Shown here one piece after another: positions 8,412 to 17,462 of a DNA stretch of 64,000 nt. The notes under the pieces were generated by a model that was not told the DNA's origin, made no database searches, and worked only from the letters and a program-made list of their open reading frames with translations. Both the position numbers and the translations under genes were made by a program. Source of the stretch: Lysinibacillus sphaericus (lineage in GTDB: Bacteria > Bacillota > Bacilli > Bacillales_A > Planococcaceae); contig NZ_CP015224.1 of NCBI RefSeq assembly GCF_001629735.1, positions 2,976,001 through 3,040,000 of the forward strand. Reading direction: 5' to 3'. Positions within the stretch are counted from its first letter, which is position 1. Each line of letters begins with the position of its first letter.

Positions 8412-9158
8412 TTATTGTGCCCAATTTAGGCTTTCTAAAAAGCGATAAATGTCTTCATGTAATTGATCTTTTTCTTGATCTAATGTAATAACATGTTTTG
8501 AGTTTTCATACCACTTAATATGCTTATCAAGTGACTCAGTTTGATTATATATAATGTTGGCAGATTCTGTCTCTATTACCTCATCATTTGTAGCTTGAAC
8601 AACAAAAATTGGGGCATAAATCATGTCAATTTCTTGACGAGTACGCACAATAAATTCACGTAGCTCTTGAAGAGATGGCATGCCTTTTTCAGCAATGAGT
8701 GCTACTTCGGTTTCGATTTGTTCCTCCTGTTTACCTTGGAACTTTTTATAGTCTTTAGCATATTTCAAAACACCGTCAAACATGACGTCAGTAGTACGCA
8801 TAGTCATAGGTGCACACATTGTAACAATTCCTTTAACAGGGTTATTTAAGGCAACGTTTAATGCCATTACACCGCCTAATGAAAGGCCAGCAACAGCAAT
8901 TTCTTCATAGCCAGCATCCTGTAACTGTTTGTAGGCGGCCACGACATCTTGCCACCAGTCTGCTGGACCTGTTGTGATTAGTTCTTCAGGTTCCACACCG
9001 TGACCTTTATAGTGAGGTGCTAAAGTAGTATACCCTTTTTTCTCTAAAAATCTACCAAGCATTCGTACGTCTGCCGAGCTACCTGTAAAGCCATGTAGTA
9101 ATAAAACGGCACGAGGTCCTGCTTGAAAGAAAAATGGCTGCGATAATGATTTGTTCAT
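8412..9158 (-). CDS. est: Alpha/beta hydrolase, Est30-type carboxylesterase
   Basis: A 248-residue serine hydrolase close to B. subtilis YvaK and Geobacillus Est30. It has the oxyanion segment [13 protein letters not shown], the nucleophile elbow GLSLGG, an acid region in [15 protein letters not shown], and the catalytic His in [13 protein letters not shown]. Such enzymes cleave short- to medium-chain acyl esters in the cytoplasm, and there is no signal peptide. The start at 9158 is chosen because AAGGAG lies 8 bases before it. A GTG three codons earlier overlaps the ribosome site. It lies between secG and rnr, the conserved position in Bacillales. Confidence 0.93.
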   Translation of the reverse strand: MNKSLSQPFFFQAGPRAVLLLHGFTGSSADVRMLGRFLEKKGYTTLAPHYKGHGVEPEELITTGPADWWQDVVAAYKQLQDAGYEEIAVAGLSLGGVMALNVALNNPVKGIVTMCAPMTMRTTDVMFDGVLKYAKDYKKFQGKQEEQIETEVALIAEKGMPSLQELREFIVRTRQEIDMIYAPIFVVQATNDEVIETESANIIYNQTESLDKHIKWYENSKHVITLDQEKDQLHEDIYRFLESLNWAQ

Positions 9159-9302
9159 GGTAAGCACTCCTTCATCCTAAAACACTCATATATACTATAC
9201 CCATTATAGCCCTCTCCATTATGCCTCGAGAATAACATTGGCTATAAGTTTACATATCAATTTTTACTCCATCGATAAAATTTCCCATTCGGTTATGATA
9301 AA

Positions 9303-9331
9303 AGAAAACGCCCAACCAATGTGGTTAGGCG
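9303..9331 (-). terminator. Terminator after secG
   Basis: A 9-bp stem with one mismatch (9310-9318 / 9322-9330), 3-base loop, then TTTTCTTTT on the minus strand. It lies 16 bases after the secG stop and may partly insulate est-rnr-smpB. Confidence 0.8.
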
Positions 9332-9346
9332 ATATATCTTCAACTA

Positions 9347-9574
9347 TTAGATTTTTGTAATAGCGATTGCTAAAATAAAGAATAGTATAGCTAACACAAT
9401 TGTTGCACGGTGAAGGATTAAATCCATACCACGCGCTTTTTGCTTTCCAAATAGTTGCTCAGCTCCACCCGAGATGGCACCTGATAAGCCTGCACTTTTA
9501 CTAGATTGAAGTAATACCACAACGATCAACGCTAATGATACGATAACTAATGAAACTAATACTACTGTATGCAT
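9347..9574 (-). CDS. secG: Preprotein translocase subunit SecG
   Basis: A 75-residue membrane protein with two hydrophobic helices (about residues 3-20 and 53-72) and the conserved middle [23 protein letters not shown] typical of SecG. It associates with SecY and SecE and supports SecA-driven export. GGGAGG precedes the ATG. Its own sigma-A promoter is visible upstream, and the downstream order est-rnr-smpB-ssrA matches B. subtilis. Confidence 0.97.
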   Translation of the reverse strand: MHTVVLVSLVIVSLALIVVVLLQSSKSAGLSGAISGGAEQLFGKQKARGMDLILHRATIVLAILFFILAIAITKI

Positions 9575-9615
9575 TCACTGCACCTCCCGAACTTTGAAAC
9601 ATCACAACAGACTAT

Positions 9616-9644
9616 ATTATAACAAAAAAAGGGTGCCATGACAA
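9616..9644 (-). promoter_or_regulatory. Sigma-A promoter of secG
   Basis: Minus strand TTGTCA (9644-9639), 17-base spacer, TATAAT (9621-9616), 40 bases ahead of the secG start. Confidence 0.75.
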
Positions 9645-9782
9645 ACTTAGCTTTCTGTTTAGTAGGAATTTTTCCTCTTCACGTATTTCTATTTGTCGAA
9701 TTATACGACTATTTGTGGATAACACTCCCTCTAATTTTAGATTATAATGGAAAAAATGATATTTTATTGGAGGATTTAACGA

Positions 9783-11048
9783 TTGAACAAAAAAATAGTA
9801 CTGTTGCTTTTATTATGCTGCACCATTCCCTTTCTTACAGCATGCTCAAAGGCAATCGACATCCTATTACAAGAAGAAGAGGATGTCACAATGACAACTT
9901 TAGAAGAAACAAATGAAACAAGTGAAACAAATGCAGAAGTAAAGATGCCAGAAAGCAAAGCATTATCTGATTCATTTTCACCTACCGATTTATTTTCGAC
10001 CACTTTATTTAAGGATGATCCAGCATTACTACAATTTGCGAAAAAAGTGGAGAAGCAGGTTGCTCAATTTGAAGAGCACTTTGAGATTTCTTATACTGGG
10101 AAGCTTGATTTTGAGGATTTTGAAGTACAGTTGAATGACTTAAATAACCTGATTACCTTTGTTGACCCTTATACTGCTGGGTATTTTTTATATTATGAAT
10201 GGGTAGCTTGGGAAACCGATAATGGCTATTCAGTTGAATTATCCATTCAATATTTAACCGATGCCAAGAAGGAACAAAAGGTAGACCAATATGTAGAGAC
10301 GTTTGCCAATCAATATATTACCAAAGATATGACAGACTTTGATCGCGCTAAAGTCATTAATGATTATGTTGTACAGTTAGCCACTTATACGGAAAAGGGC
10401 TCTACTGAGGGTCAATCGGTTTTCGAATTAATTAATGAAAAAACTGCTGTGTGTCAGGCCTATGCTTTACTAACATACCGCCTATTAACAGCATCTGATC
10501 TCGATGCGAAGTATGTTTATGGCTATAGTGAGGATCAGTTACATGCCTGGAATCTAGTCAATGTTGATGGCAATTGGTATCATCTCGATACAACCTGGAA
10601 TGACGTTGCTCCTACTGAGCCTTTTACAATTTCCTACGAATACTTTTTGGTCAATGATGAAAAACTAAGCCAAGATCATTTATGGGCTAATGAAAACTAT
10701 TTTGCTGCTACTAGTAATGACTATGATTTTATGCATGATATGTGGTATGCCAACACAGTAGATCATGTGATCTATTATAACAGCATGAGTGATAGTACCG
10801 TTTATTCTTACGACTTAACGACAAATGAAAATAAGCAGATTACAGACACTGCCTGCTATTATTTAGTGACTGACCAACAATCTATTTATTGTAGTGACTA
10901 TGATAATGCTGGCTATTTAACAAAAATAAATGTCCATGACGGGTCCGAGGAAGTATTATTCGAAGACGAGGTACTGAACTTAAACATCCATGATGGTATT
11001 TTGTATTACGAAACGCTTGACGGCTCCAAGCATCAACAAAATTTGTAA
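9783..11048 (+). CDS. Lipoprotein with transglutaminase-like domain
   Basis: A 421-residue predicted lipoprotein. The signal peptide ends in LTAC with the lipidated Cys21, and an acidic, Thr/Glu-rich linker follows. Residues about 190-285 form a transglutaminase-like core with the Cys in KTAVCQAYALL, His in LHAWNLVNV and Asp in WYHLDTTWND, so the Cys-His-Asp triad is complete. The C-terminal third (about 310-421) contains DYDFMHDMWY and repeated YxY strands and resembles a partial propeller of the DUF5050 kind. The start is a TTG with GGAGG 9 bases upstream. No partner gene is adjacent: it diverges from secG. It probably acts on cell-wall or surface peptides, but the substrate is unknown. Confidence 0.85.
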   Translation: MNKKIVLLLLLCCTIPFLTACSKAIDILLQEEEDVTMTTLEETNETSETNAEVKMPESKALSDSFSPTDLFSTTLFKDDPALLQFAKKVEKQVAQFEEHFEISYTGKLDFEDFEVQLNDLNNLITFVDPYTAGYFLYYEWVAWETDNGYSVELSIQYLTDAKKEQKVDQYVETFANQYITKDMTDFDRAKVINDYVVQLATYTEKGSTEGQSVFELINEKTAVCQAYALLTYRLLTASDLDAKYVYGYSEDQLHAWNLVNVDGNWYHLDTTWNDVAPTEPFTISYEYFLVNDEKLSQDHLWANENYFAATSNDYDFMHDMWYANTVDHVIYYNSMSDSTVYSYDLTTNENKQITDTACYYLVTDQQSIYCSDYDNAGYLTKINVHDGSEEVLFEDEVLNLNIHDGILYYETLDGSKHQQNL

Positions 11049-11055
11049 GTCTAAG

Positions 11056-11085
11056 TTGAATCTGTGCGACTGCCTCACAGATTCT
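11056..11085 (+). terminator. Hairpin after the lipoprotein gene
   Basis: Inverted repeat 11059-11066 / 11076-11083 (8 bp), 11 bases after the stop. The following bases are C/T-rich without a clean T-run, so termination is likely weak. Confidence 0.5.
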
Positions 11086-11150
11086 CCCCCTCACCTTCAG
11101 TTGGCTAATACACCGCTATCTCTTCACATTTACAGTATTACCATATTTTA

Positions 11151-11191
11151 TTAACAAGTTTTTAACAGTAGCTTTACACCCTTCCTTTACA
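11151..11191 (+). promoter_or_regulatory. Predicted Pho box (PhoP-binding repeats)
   Basis: TTAACA at 11151, TTAACA at 11162 and TTTACA at 11173 are exactly 11 bases apart, and a fourth TTTACA is at 11186. The consensus known for PhoP of Bacillus is TT(A/C/T)ACA repeats separated by about 5 bases. The site ends 35 bases before the alkaline phosphatase ATG, the expected place for activation. Confidence 0.85.
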
Positions 11192-11226
11192 CTTACAGTT
11201 GATCATTCACCTAAAGGAGGAAATTC

Positions 11227-12873
11227 ATGAAATACGCAAAAAAATGGGCTTCATTGTTTTTAGCAAGTGCAGTGACTTTATCCGCAGTCAGTATTCCACA
11301 GCAAGATGTACAAGCAGCTCCAGTAAAGAAACCGACAAATGTCATCATGCTGGTGATGGATGGGAGCAGTAATAATGCTGTAACACTTTCCCGTTGGTAT
11401 AAAGGTGAGAGCTTAGCAATGGATGAAATTTTATCGGGTGCGATGCGCACATATTCTGCTGAATCAGCCATAACAGACTCTGCCCCTGCCGCTACTGCGT
11501 TAGCTACGGGCAATAAATCGAATGATAAATATATAGGTGTACTCCCTTCTGAGATTAATTCACCTGGATTAGCGCAAATAGATAAAAAGGATGCGTTTAG
11601 ACCCGTAGCTAATGTATTAGAAGGTGCTAAACAACAGGGAAAAGCTACTGGCTTGATTTCTACCTCTGAAATTCAACATGCAACGCCTGCTGGTTTCTCT
11701 GCACATGCTAATAATAGGAGCCAATATGGAGATATTGCCGAACAACAGGTTTACCAAAATATTGACGTTGTCCTAGGTGGAGGCTTAGAATCGCTGACAC
11801 CTGGTACCTCTAAAAATGCCCGCAAGGACGGCGAGGATTTATTGAAGGTATTAAAAGATCATCAATATGATTTAGTGCATACTCGTGATGAGTTATTGAA
11901 TAGTCCCTCATCAAAAATTTGGGGCAGCTTTGCACCAAGTGCCCTGGCATATGATTTAGATCGTGCCAAAACTAGAAAATCTGAGCCTACACTTGCTGAA
12001 ATGACGAATAAAGCAATCAACACGCTTAAAAAGGATAAGGACGGCTTCTTCCTTTTTGTTGAAGGTAGTAAGGTAGACTGGGCTGCACATGCCAATGACA
12101 CAATCGGTATTATTAGTGATATATTGTCGTTTGATGATGCGGTAAAAGAAGCCGTTGATTTTGCGAAGGAAGATGGTAATACATTAGTTATTGCTGTCAC
12201 AGACCATGGGAATAGCGGAATTACAATGGGGAACGCCAATACGACTAGTACCTATTCAAGCATTCCTGTTTCAGCTTATATTGATCCGCTGAAAAAGGCT
12301 TCCATGACCGTTGAAGGGGCTTTAAGCCAACTAAAAGAAGACCGCTCCAACTTAGTGGAGGTAGCTGCTCTGTATGGATTAGATCCATTGACAAAGGACG
12401 AGCTTTCAACTTTAAAATCTGCTAAAGATGTAGGCAGTGAAATGGTAAAAATGCTAGCAAACCGTGCAAACATTGGTTATACAACAGGCGGTCATACGGG
12501 TGAAGATGTATTTCTTTACTCATTTGGTCCTTCTAAATTAACTGGACTTGTTGAAAATACAGATGTAGCTCATACAATGGCGCAGTTTATGGGCTTCGAT
12601 CTGAAGTCATTAACAGATGATTTGTATGTGCCAGCGACAAAAGCATTCACAAAGAAAGGTTTTACAACTAAAATAGATCTATCCGATAAAGAAAACCCAA
12701 TCTTCATTGCTCAAAAGGCGGATGTGACAGTGAAAATTCCTGTCAATAAAAACACCATGATTTATGAACAAGCTTCAAAGAATACAACAAAAACACATAC
12801 ATTCAATACTATAAATGTCTACAATGGCTCTGAATTTTATGTTTCTAAAAAAGTTATTAATGCAGTGAAATAA
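11227..12873 (+). CDS. Secreted alkaline phosphatase
   Basis: A 548-residue PhoA-family phosphomonoesterase. The Sec signal peptide (about 1-32, hydrophobic core then DVQAAP) directs export. The metal-binding start VMDGSSNN corresponds to the E. coli Asp51 region, and the nucleophilic Ser lies in TDSAPAATALATG. Zinc ligands are visible in FVEGSKVDWAAHAND, VTDHGNSG and GGHTGEDVFLYSFGP. The enzyme is longer than the B. subtilis PhoA/PhoB proteins (about 460), with a C-terminal extension of about 60 residues after the phosphatase fold. AAAGGAGG precedes the ATG. The Pho box upstream indicates induction by phosphate starvation through PhoPR. A strong terminator follows. Confidence 0.95.
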   Translation: MKYAKKWASLFLASAVTLSAVSIPQQDVQAAPVKKPTNVIMLVMDGSSNNAVTLSRWYKGESLAMDEILSGAMRTYSAESAITDSAPAATALATGNKSNDKYIGVLPSEINSPGLAQIDKKDAFRPVANVLEGAKQQGKATGLISTSEIQHATPAGFSAHANNRSQYGDIAEQQVYQNIDVVLGGGLESLTPGTSKNARKDGEDLLKVLKDHQYDLVHTRDELLNSPSSKIWGSFAPSALAYDLDRAKTRKSEPTLAEMTNKAINTLKKDKDGFFLFVEGSKVDWAAHANDTIGIISDILSFDDAVKEAVDFAKEDGNTLVIAVTDHGNSGITMGNANTTSTYSSIPVSAYIDPLKKASMTVEGALSQLKEDRSNLVEVAALYGLDPLTKDELSTLKSAKDVGSEMVKMLANRANIGYTTGGHTGEDVFLYSFGPSKLTGLVENTDVAHTMAQFMGFDLKSLTDDLYVPATKAFTKKGFTTKIDLSDKENPIFIAQKADVTVKIPVNKNTMIYEQASKNTTKTHTFNTINVYNGSEFYVSKKVINAVK

Positions 12874-12877
12874 AGAC

Positions 12878-12927
12878 AAGGGTACGAACATAAGTTGAGA
12901 TTATTCCCTTATGTTCGTGCCCTTTTT
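12878..12927 (+). terminator. Terminator of the alkaline phosphatase gene
   Basis: Long stem 12878-12894 / 12908-12924 with one mismatch, followed by TTTTT. Located 5 bases after the stop. Confidence 0.92.
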
Positions 12928-12977
12928 ACATAAAAATAGCCTTCCAATCGTTTGTAACTTATGTACATTCCCCCAAA

Positions 12978-13031
12978 ACCTTAAATTTACCTTAAATTAA
13001 TCTTATGATTTACTGAATTCACCTTAATCCA
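12978..13031 (+). repeat. 11-bp direct repeats upstream of the dlt operon
   Basis: ACCTTAAATTT (12978), ACCTTAAATTA (12989) and ATCTTATGATT (13000) are contiguous 11-bp units, and ACCTTAATCCA recurs at 13021. Helical-turn spacing is typical of sites for OmpR/PhoB-type response regulators. It is a candidate control site for dltX-dltABCD, 120-175 bases ahead of dltX. Confidence 0.5.
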
Positions 13032-13153
13032 GCAACATTTTTCTCCACATTCCGTCAAATCAGTGTTAAAAACATAAGGTAAGGATTTTTAACTAGTAAA
13101 TTAGTATTTTTTGAAAGTTTAATCCTATACTTTTTTTCAATGGAGGTGGACAA

Positions 13154-13291
13154 ATGCAATCCATCAAAAATAATGAGTATCTACGCTTTATTGGATTCAC
13201 GTTATTTTATTTAATCGTTTTGGTACTATTGTTTCTTATACATGGCTTTCATGATATGAACGCTGGACCATTTATATATACGGAATTTTAA
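13154..13291 (+). CDS. dltX: DltX, small membrane protein of the dlt system
   Basis: A 45-residue protein with one membrane helix (about residues 12-30) and the C-terminal motif PFIYTEF, the hallmark of DltX. In related bacteria this peptide binds DltB and is needed for D-alanine transfer to teichoic acids, with the conserved C-terminal tyrosine acting in acyl relay. GGAGG is 8 bases before the ATG. The stop is 17 bases before dltA, so it is the first gene of the operon. Confidence 0.93.
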   Translation: MQSIKNNEYLRFIGFTLFYLIVLVLLFLIHGFHDMNAGPFIYTEF

Positions 13292-13308
13292 ATAAAGGAG
13301 TTTTACTG

Positions 13309-14784
13309 ATGTTAAGTATTTTAGCAGCTATTGAACGTGTGGCCATCCAACAGCCACAAAAAACTGCTTATCAAACCCATAATGCTTCCTTAACATATGG
13401 TGAGCTTTGGCATTTTTCGGATTGTATAGCCGATTATATCATGACCCATCATTTGCAGAGACAGCAACCAATTGTCGTTTATGGACATATGTCCCCTTTA
13501 CAGATTGTTGCCTTTTTGGGTGCTGTAAAAGCAGGCCATCCATACGTACCAGTTGACTCGTCTACACCCTCTGAAAGATTACAGTTAATTTTAGAGGCAT
13601 CGAAGGCTGGTTTACTATTCACGACAGAGCCTTTACAGATGCTCACAAACATACCTGTAGTTGCAGTGAGCGACGTGTTAGACTCACCCTCCCTCCCAAA
13701 CAGTCCAGCAACAAGAGACTGGGTGCAGCAGGAGGACATTCATTATATTATTTACACTTCTGGCTCAACTGGGCAGCCAAAAGGTGTCCAAATAACTGCC
13801 AATAATCTAGCCCATTTTGTTACTTGGATGCAGGAGCATTTTCCCTTACAGAAATCAGGTGTATTTTTAAATCAAGCACCCTATTCCTTTGACTTATCCG
13901 TAATGGATTTGTACCCAGCTCTTGTAGGAGGACACACGCTTTACGCAATTACACAACAAGAAATCGCCAACCCGCGAGCATTATTTGACTCATTAGCTTT
14001 GTCCAATACGCGTGTTTGGACGTCTACCCCTTCCTTTGCCAAAATGTGCTTAATGAACAAGGAATGGGAGCAACAGCTCATGCCTGCATTAGATACCTTT
14101 TTATTCTGTGGTGAAGTTTTACCAATAGCCGTCATTAAAGAGCTTATGCAACGGTTTCCACAGGCTACTATCTATAATTTATATGGGCCTACAGAAACGA
14201 CTGTCGCTGTATCCTATGTAAAGGTAACCAAAGCATTATTAGAACAATTTGAGCAATTACCGATTGCACCCATTTCTGAGCCGAACGTGTCTTTATTAGA
14301 TGATGGAGAAATTGTCATTTCGGGGTCAACGGTTAGTGCAGGTTATTTAGGAGCACCCGAGCTAACAGCTAAAGCCTTTCCGACTGTAGATGGTCATCGC
14401 ATCTATCAAACTGGAGATATGGGCTATGAGCAGGATGGTTATTTGTTCTTTTTAGGTCGCAAGGATTTCCAAGTAAAACTACATGGTTATCGCTTAGAAA
14501 TCGAGGAGATTGAGAAACAAATTAGTAACCTACCACCTGTTTCAAGCTGCGTAGTGGTTCCTGTTTATAAGGATAAGGAAATTGTTTCTCTTAATGCTCA
14601 TATCGTTTTGCGTGAACCATTAGCAGATTCTGCTTTCAAAATGACTAAGCAATTGAAGGCTCTATTATCGGAATATTTACCAGCCTATATGATTCCTAGA
14701 ACTTTTAAATATATGGACGCTTTACCGCTAAACGCAAATGGTAAAGTTGATCGTAAAGGATTGGCGGTTATGGAAACAGTATGA
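13309..14784 (+). CDS. dltA: D-alanine--D-alanyl carrier protein ligase DltA
   Basis: A 491-residue ANL-family adenylating enzyme. It activates D-alanine with ATP and loads it on the phosphopantetheine of DltC in the cytoplasm. Motifs: P-loop IIYTSGSTGQPKG (about residue 145-158), NLYGPTETTVAVSYV, the GDMGYEQDGYLFFLGR hinge segment (about 365-385) and the C-terminal lysine in NANGKVDRKGL. AAAGGAG precedes the ATG. The stop overlaps the dltB start in ATGA, which suggests coupled translation. Full length for the family. Confidence 0.97.
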   Translation: MLSILAAIERVAIQQPQKTAYQTHNASLTYGELWHFSDCIADYIMTHHLQRQQPIVVYGHMSPLQIVAFLGAVKAGHPYVPVDSSTPSERLQLILEASKAGLLFTTEPLQMLTNIPVVAVSDVLDSPSLPNSPATRDWVQQEDIHYIIYTSGSTGQPKGVQITANNLAHFVTWMQEHFPLQKSGVFLNQAPYSFDLSVMDLYPALVGGHTLYAITQQEIANPRALFDSLALSNTRVWTSTPSFAKMCLMNKEWEQQLMPALDTFLFCGEVLPIAVIKELMQRFPQATIYNLYGPTETTVAVSYVKVTKALLEQFEQLPIAPISEPNVSLLDDGEIVISGSTVSAGYLGAPELTAKAFPTVDGHRIYQTGDMGYEQDGYLFFLGRKDFQVKLHGYRLEIEEIEKQISNLPPVSSCVVVPVYKDKEIVSLNAHIVLREPLADSAFKMTKQLKALLSEYLPAYMIPRTFKYMDALPLNANGKVDRKGLAVMETV

Positions 14785-15944
14785 CGCCTTATGGAAATAT
14801 AGCATTCTTTCTCATTATTGGACTATTATTGCTACCTACCATCCTATTAGGTTTACGTGGTAAGTCTGCGAAGCATTATAATTTATTTGTTTCGTTGATT
14901 GTTTTAGCCCTTATCTTCGGACACTCATTGAACGGATCAATTTCGTTAATTTTGTTTACAGTCTTTCAAATAATCCTGATTACAGCCTATCAACGCTATA
15001 GGCTACGACAAAATAATGGACCCGTTTTTGTCATGGCCGTGCTCCTGTCGATTTTGCCGCTTGTACTAGTGAAGGTTTTGCCTATCCTTGGACTGCATCA
15101 TTTATTTGGCTTTCTAGGTGTGTCCTACATTACGTTTAAAGCTGTGCAAATGATTTTAGAAACACGCGATGGCTTAATGAAGGAAAAAATCTCTATCGCA
15201 GAATTGGCCTATTTTTTACTGTTCTTTCCTACAGTTTCATCCGGTCCTATCGATCGTTGGCGCCGTTTTACAAAGGATTTTCATTCGGTTCCCTCTTCGG
15301 AAGACTATCAAAAGCTGTTATTAAGTGGCATTAACTATATCTTTGTAGGCTTTTTATATAAATTTATTTTGGCATACTTAATCTACAACTACACACTTAT
15401 TTATTTGCCAAATCATACGTATAACTATTTGACACCTTTCCAGGGACAACTGGCGTATATGTATATGTATAGCTTTTACTTATTCTTTGATTTTGCAGGC
15501 TATAGTGCATTTGCAGTGGGTGTGAGCCGAATAATGGGCATTCAAACACCTATTAACTTTAACCGTCCATTTGCCAGTCGCAATATTAAAGACTTTTGGA
15601 ATCGTTGGCATATGAGTCTTTCCTTCTGGTTTAGAGATTATGTCTATATGCGCTTTGTACTTTGGATGACGAAGAAAAAATGGTTGAAAAATAAATTCAC
15701 CATTTCATATATAGGATTCTTTTTACTGTTCTTTTTAATGGGCATTTGGCATGGTCTAGAATGGCATTTTGTCGTTTATGGTCTCTATCATGCTTTATTA
15801 ATTATTAGCTTTGATAAATTCGAACGCTGGAATAAAAAGCATAAGCTTTGGCCCAAAAATAAATGGACCCATGCCATCGGTGTATTTATCACTTTCAATG
15901 CCGTATGTTTTGGCTTCTATATTTTTTCAGGAAAATTATTTTAA
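14781..15944 (+). CDS. dltB: D-alanyl transfer protein DltB (MBOAT family)
   Basis: A 387-residue polytopic membrane protein with about eleven hydrophobic segments. The MBOAT catalytic histidine lies in MGIWHGLEWHF, and FWNRWHMSLSFWFRDYVY is the conserved MBOAT segment before it. DltB moves D-alanine from DltC across the membrane to DltD and teichoic acid. It overlaps dltA by 4 bases and is followed after 48 bases by dltC. It is complete. Confidence 0.97.
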   Translation: MTPYGNIAFFLIIGLLLLPTILLGLRGKSAKHYNLFVSLIVLALIFGHSLNGSISLILFTVFQIILITAYQRYRLRQNNGPVFVMAVLLSILPLVLVKVLPILGLHHLFGFLGVSYITFKAVQMILETRDGLMKEKISIAELAYFLLFFPTVSSGPIDRWRRFTKDFHSVPSSEDYQKLLLSGINYIFVGFLYKFILAYLIYNYTLIYLPNHTYNYLTPFQGQLAYMYMYSFYLFFDFAGYSAFAVGVSRIMGIQTPINFNRPFASRNIKDFWNRWHMSLSFWFRDYVYMRFVLWMTKKKWLKNKFTISYIGFFLLFFLMGIWHGLEWHFVVYGLYHALLIISFDKFERWNKKHKLWPKNKWTHAIGVFITFNAVCFGFYIFSGKLF

Positions 15945-15992
15945 CCAAAGGCTTTCTACAAATAAAGCCTGTTCAATAAAGGAGAATTATTA

Positions 15993-16226
15993 ATGGATAA
16001 ACAACAAGTTTTAGAAATGCTAGTGGAGTTATGTGAAGATGAAATTATTGTAGAAAACCCAGATATCGATCTATTCGAGGAAGGTCTTCTCGATTCTTTT
16101 GGTACGATTAATTTATTAGTGGAAATTGAGAATCGCTTTAATATTTCTGTACCTATCACTGATTTTAATCGAGAAGAATGGAATACGCCGAATCGTATTG
16201 CAGGGAAATTAGCTGAAAGACAATGA
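15993..16226 (+). CDS. dltC: D-alanyl carrier protein DltC
   Basis: A 77-residue acyl carrier protein. The phosphopantetheine attachment serine is Ser35 in GLLDSFGTINLL. It is acidic and four-helical by pattern. It receives D-alanine from DltA and docks on DltB. AAAGGAG precedes the ATG, and its TGA overlaps the dltD ATG. Confidence 0.97.
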   Translation: MDKQQVLEMLVELCEDEIIVENPDIDLFEEGLLDSFGTINLLVEIENRFNISVPITDFNREEWNTPNRIAGKLAERQ

Positions 16227-17398
16227 TAAAAAAAGGCTTTCTATCACTATTTATTGCCTTTGCCCTGTTTACTGGCTTTGTCTTTTTTCCAAACTCATGG
16301 ATTAAAGCCTGGATATCAGAAGATGATGTGGAGCAAGCCAAAACAAACATGTCCCCACTCGTCTTTCAAGGTACGTATTTACAGGAGCGAATGTTACAGG
16401 AACCTACTTCCATGCCTTTATACGGTTCCTCTGAATTAAATCGGTTTGACCCGTTTCATCCTTATAATTATACGCGAGCAACAGACGCTCCGTATTCGAC
16501 ATTTATGATTGGTCGTGGGGGGATGCAGTCCATTACGCATTTCTTAAATTTTGCTGCGCAAGAGAAAAATTTAGCGGGCAAAAAATTAGTCTTTATTATT
16601 TCACCGCAATGGTTTACGGAAAAAGGCATGGGTGAATTCCATTTTTCACCGAATTACTCTATGTTACATGCCTATGACTTAGCGTTTAATGATGACATGG
16701 ATGCTGATCTTCGTAAACAGGCTATGGAACGCTTGTTAGAATTTGATACCGTTGAGCGAGATCGTCTCTTAAAAACGATGTATCAATATCAAATGTCTAA
16801 TGGCAAAAAACATCCAGTTACTGGACGTATGGCTATGGTAGCCGGTCGCTTTCATAAGGAATTACTAGAGAAAAAGGACCTCTACTATTCGCTATTTCCT
16901 CGGAAGGGGCATCCTTTAAAAAATAATGATAAGCTTGTTACAGACCAAAGCTTTGAACAGCAAATACAGCATGCTGAAGCCTATGGGGAGAAACGAGTCT
17001 CCAATGAATATATGATTGAAAATCGAGCTTTTAAACGACTGGTGAACGCTAATTTTTCAAAGTTTAAGGACATGAGAAAGCATGAAGATTATACGGAGTC
17101 TCCTGAGTATAAGGATTTTCAGTTAGTTATGGATGTGTTAAAGGATGCTGGTGCTAAGCCATTATTTATCTCTATTCCCGTTAACGGTTATTGGTATGAT
17201 TATAATGGCTATCCTAAGGAACGACGCCAACAATATTATGAGAAGATGGCACAACTATTAAAGGATGCCGATGTCGACTATGTTGATTTTACAGACCATG
17301 AGTATGATCCTTATTTTATTATGGATACGATTCATATTGGCTGGAAGGGCTGGGTTTATTTAGACCAGCATATGGATAAATATTGGGCACAGCAATAA
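16223..17398 (+). CDS. dltD: D-alanyl transfer protein DltD
   Basis: A 391-residue protein with one N-terminal membrane anchor (about residues 5-24) and an extracellular SGNH-like hydrolase domain. It has the nucleophile in LYGSSELNRFDP, the conserved QWFTEKGM segment, and the C-terminal Asp/His in FIMDTIHIGWKGW. It acts outside the cell with DltB in the last step of lipoteichoic acid D-alanylation. It overlaps dltC by 4 bases and ends the operon before a terminator. Confidence 0.97.
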   Translation: MIKKGFLSLFIAFALFTGFVFFPNSWIKAWISEDDVEQAKTNMSPLVFQGTYLQERMLQEPTSMPLYGSSELNRFDPFHPYNYTRATDAPYSTFMIGRGGMQSITHFLNFAAQEKNLAGKKLVFIISPQWFTEKGMGEFHFSPNYSMLHAYDLAFNDDMDADLRKQAMERLLEFDTVERDRLLKTMYQYQMSNGKKHPVTGRMAMVAGRFHKELLEKKDLYYSLFPRKGHPLKNNDKLVTDQSFEQQIQHAEAYGEKRVSNEYMIENRAFKRLVNANFSKFKDMRKHEDYTESPEYKDFQLVMDVLKDAGAKPLFISIPVNGYWYDYNGYPKERRQQYYEKMAQLLKDADVDYVDFTDHEYDPYFIMDTIHIGWKGWVYLDQHMDKYWAQQ

Positions 17399-17414
17399 TC
17401 TATAGTAGCTAATG

Positions 17415-17459
17415 GAAAGTCAGTCTGAAGTGTTCATTCACTACAGACTGACCTTTTTT
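17415..17459 (+). terminator. Terminator of the dlt operon
   Basis: Stem 17419-17427 / 17444-17452 followed by a run of six T, 16 bases after the dltD stop. Confidence 0.88.
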
Positions 17460-17462
17460 GTT

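Noticed and set aside
9638..9916. Plus-strand open frame before the lipoprotein gene
   Set aside because: It overlaps the lipoprotein start in another frame and lacks a ribosome site. The TTG start at 9783 has one.
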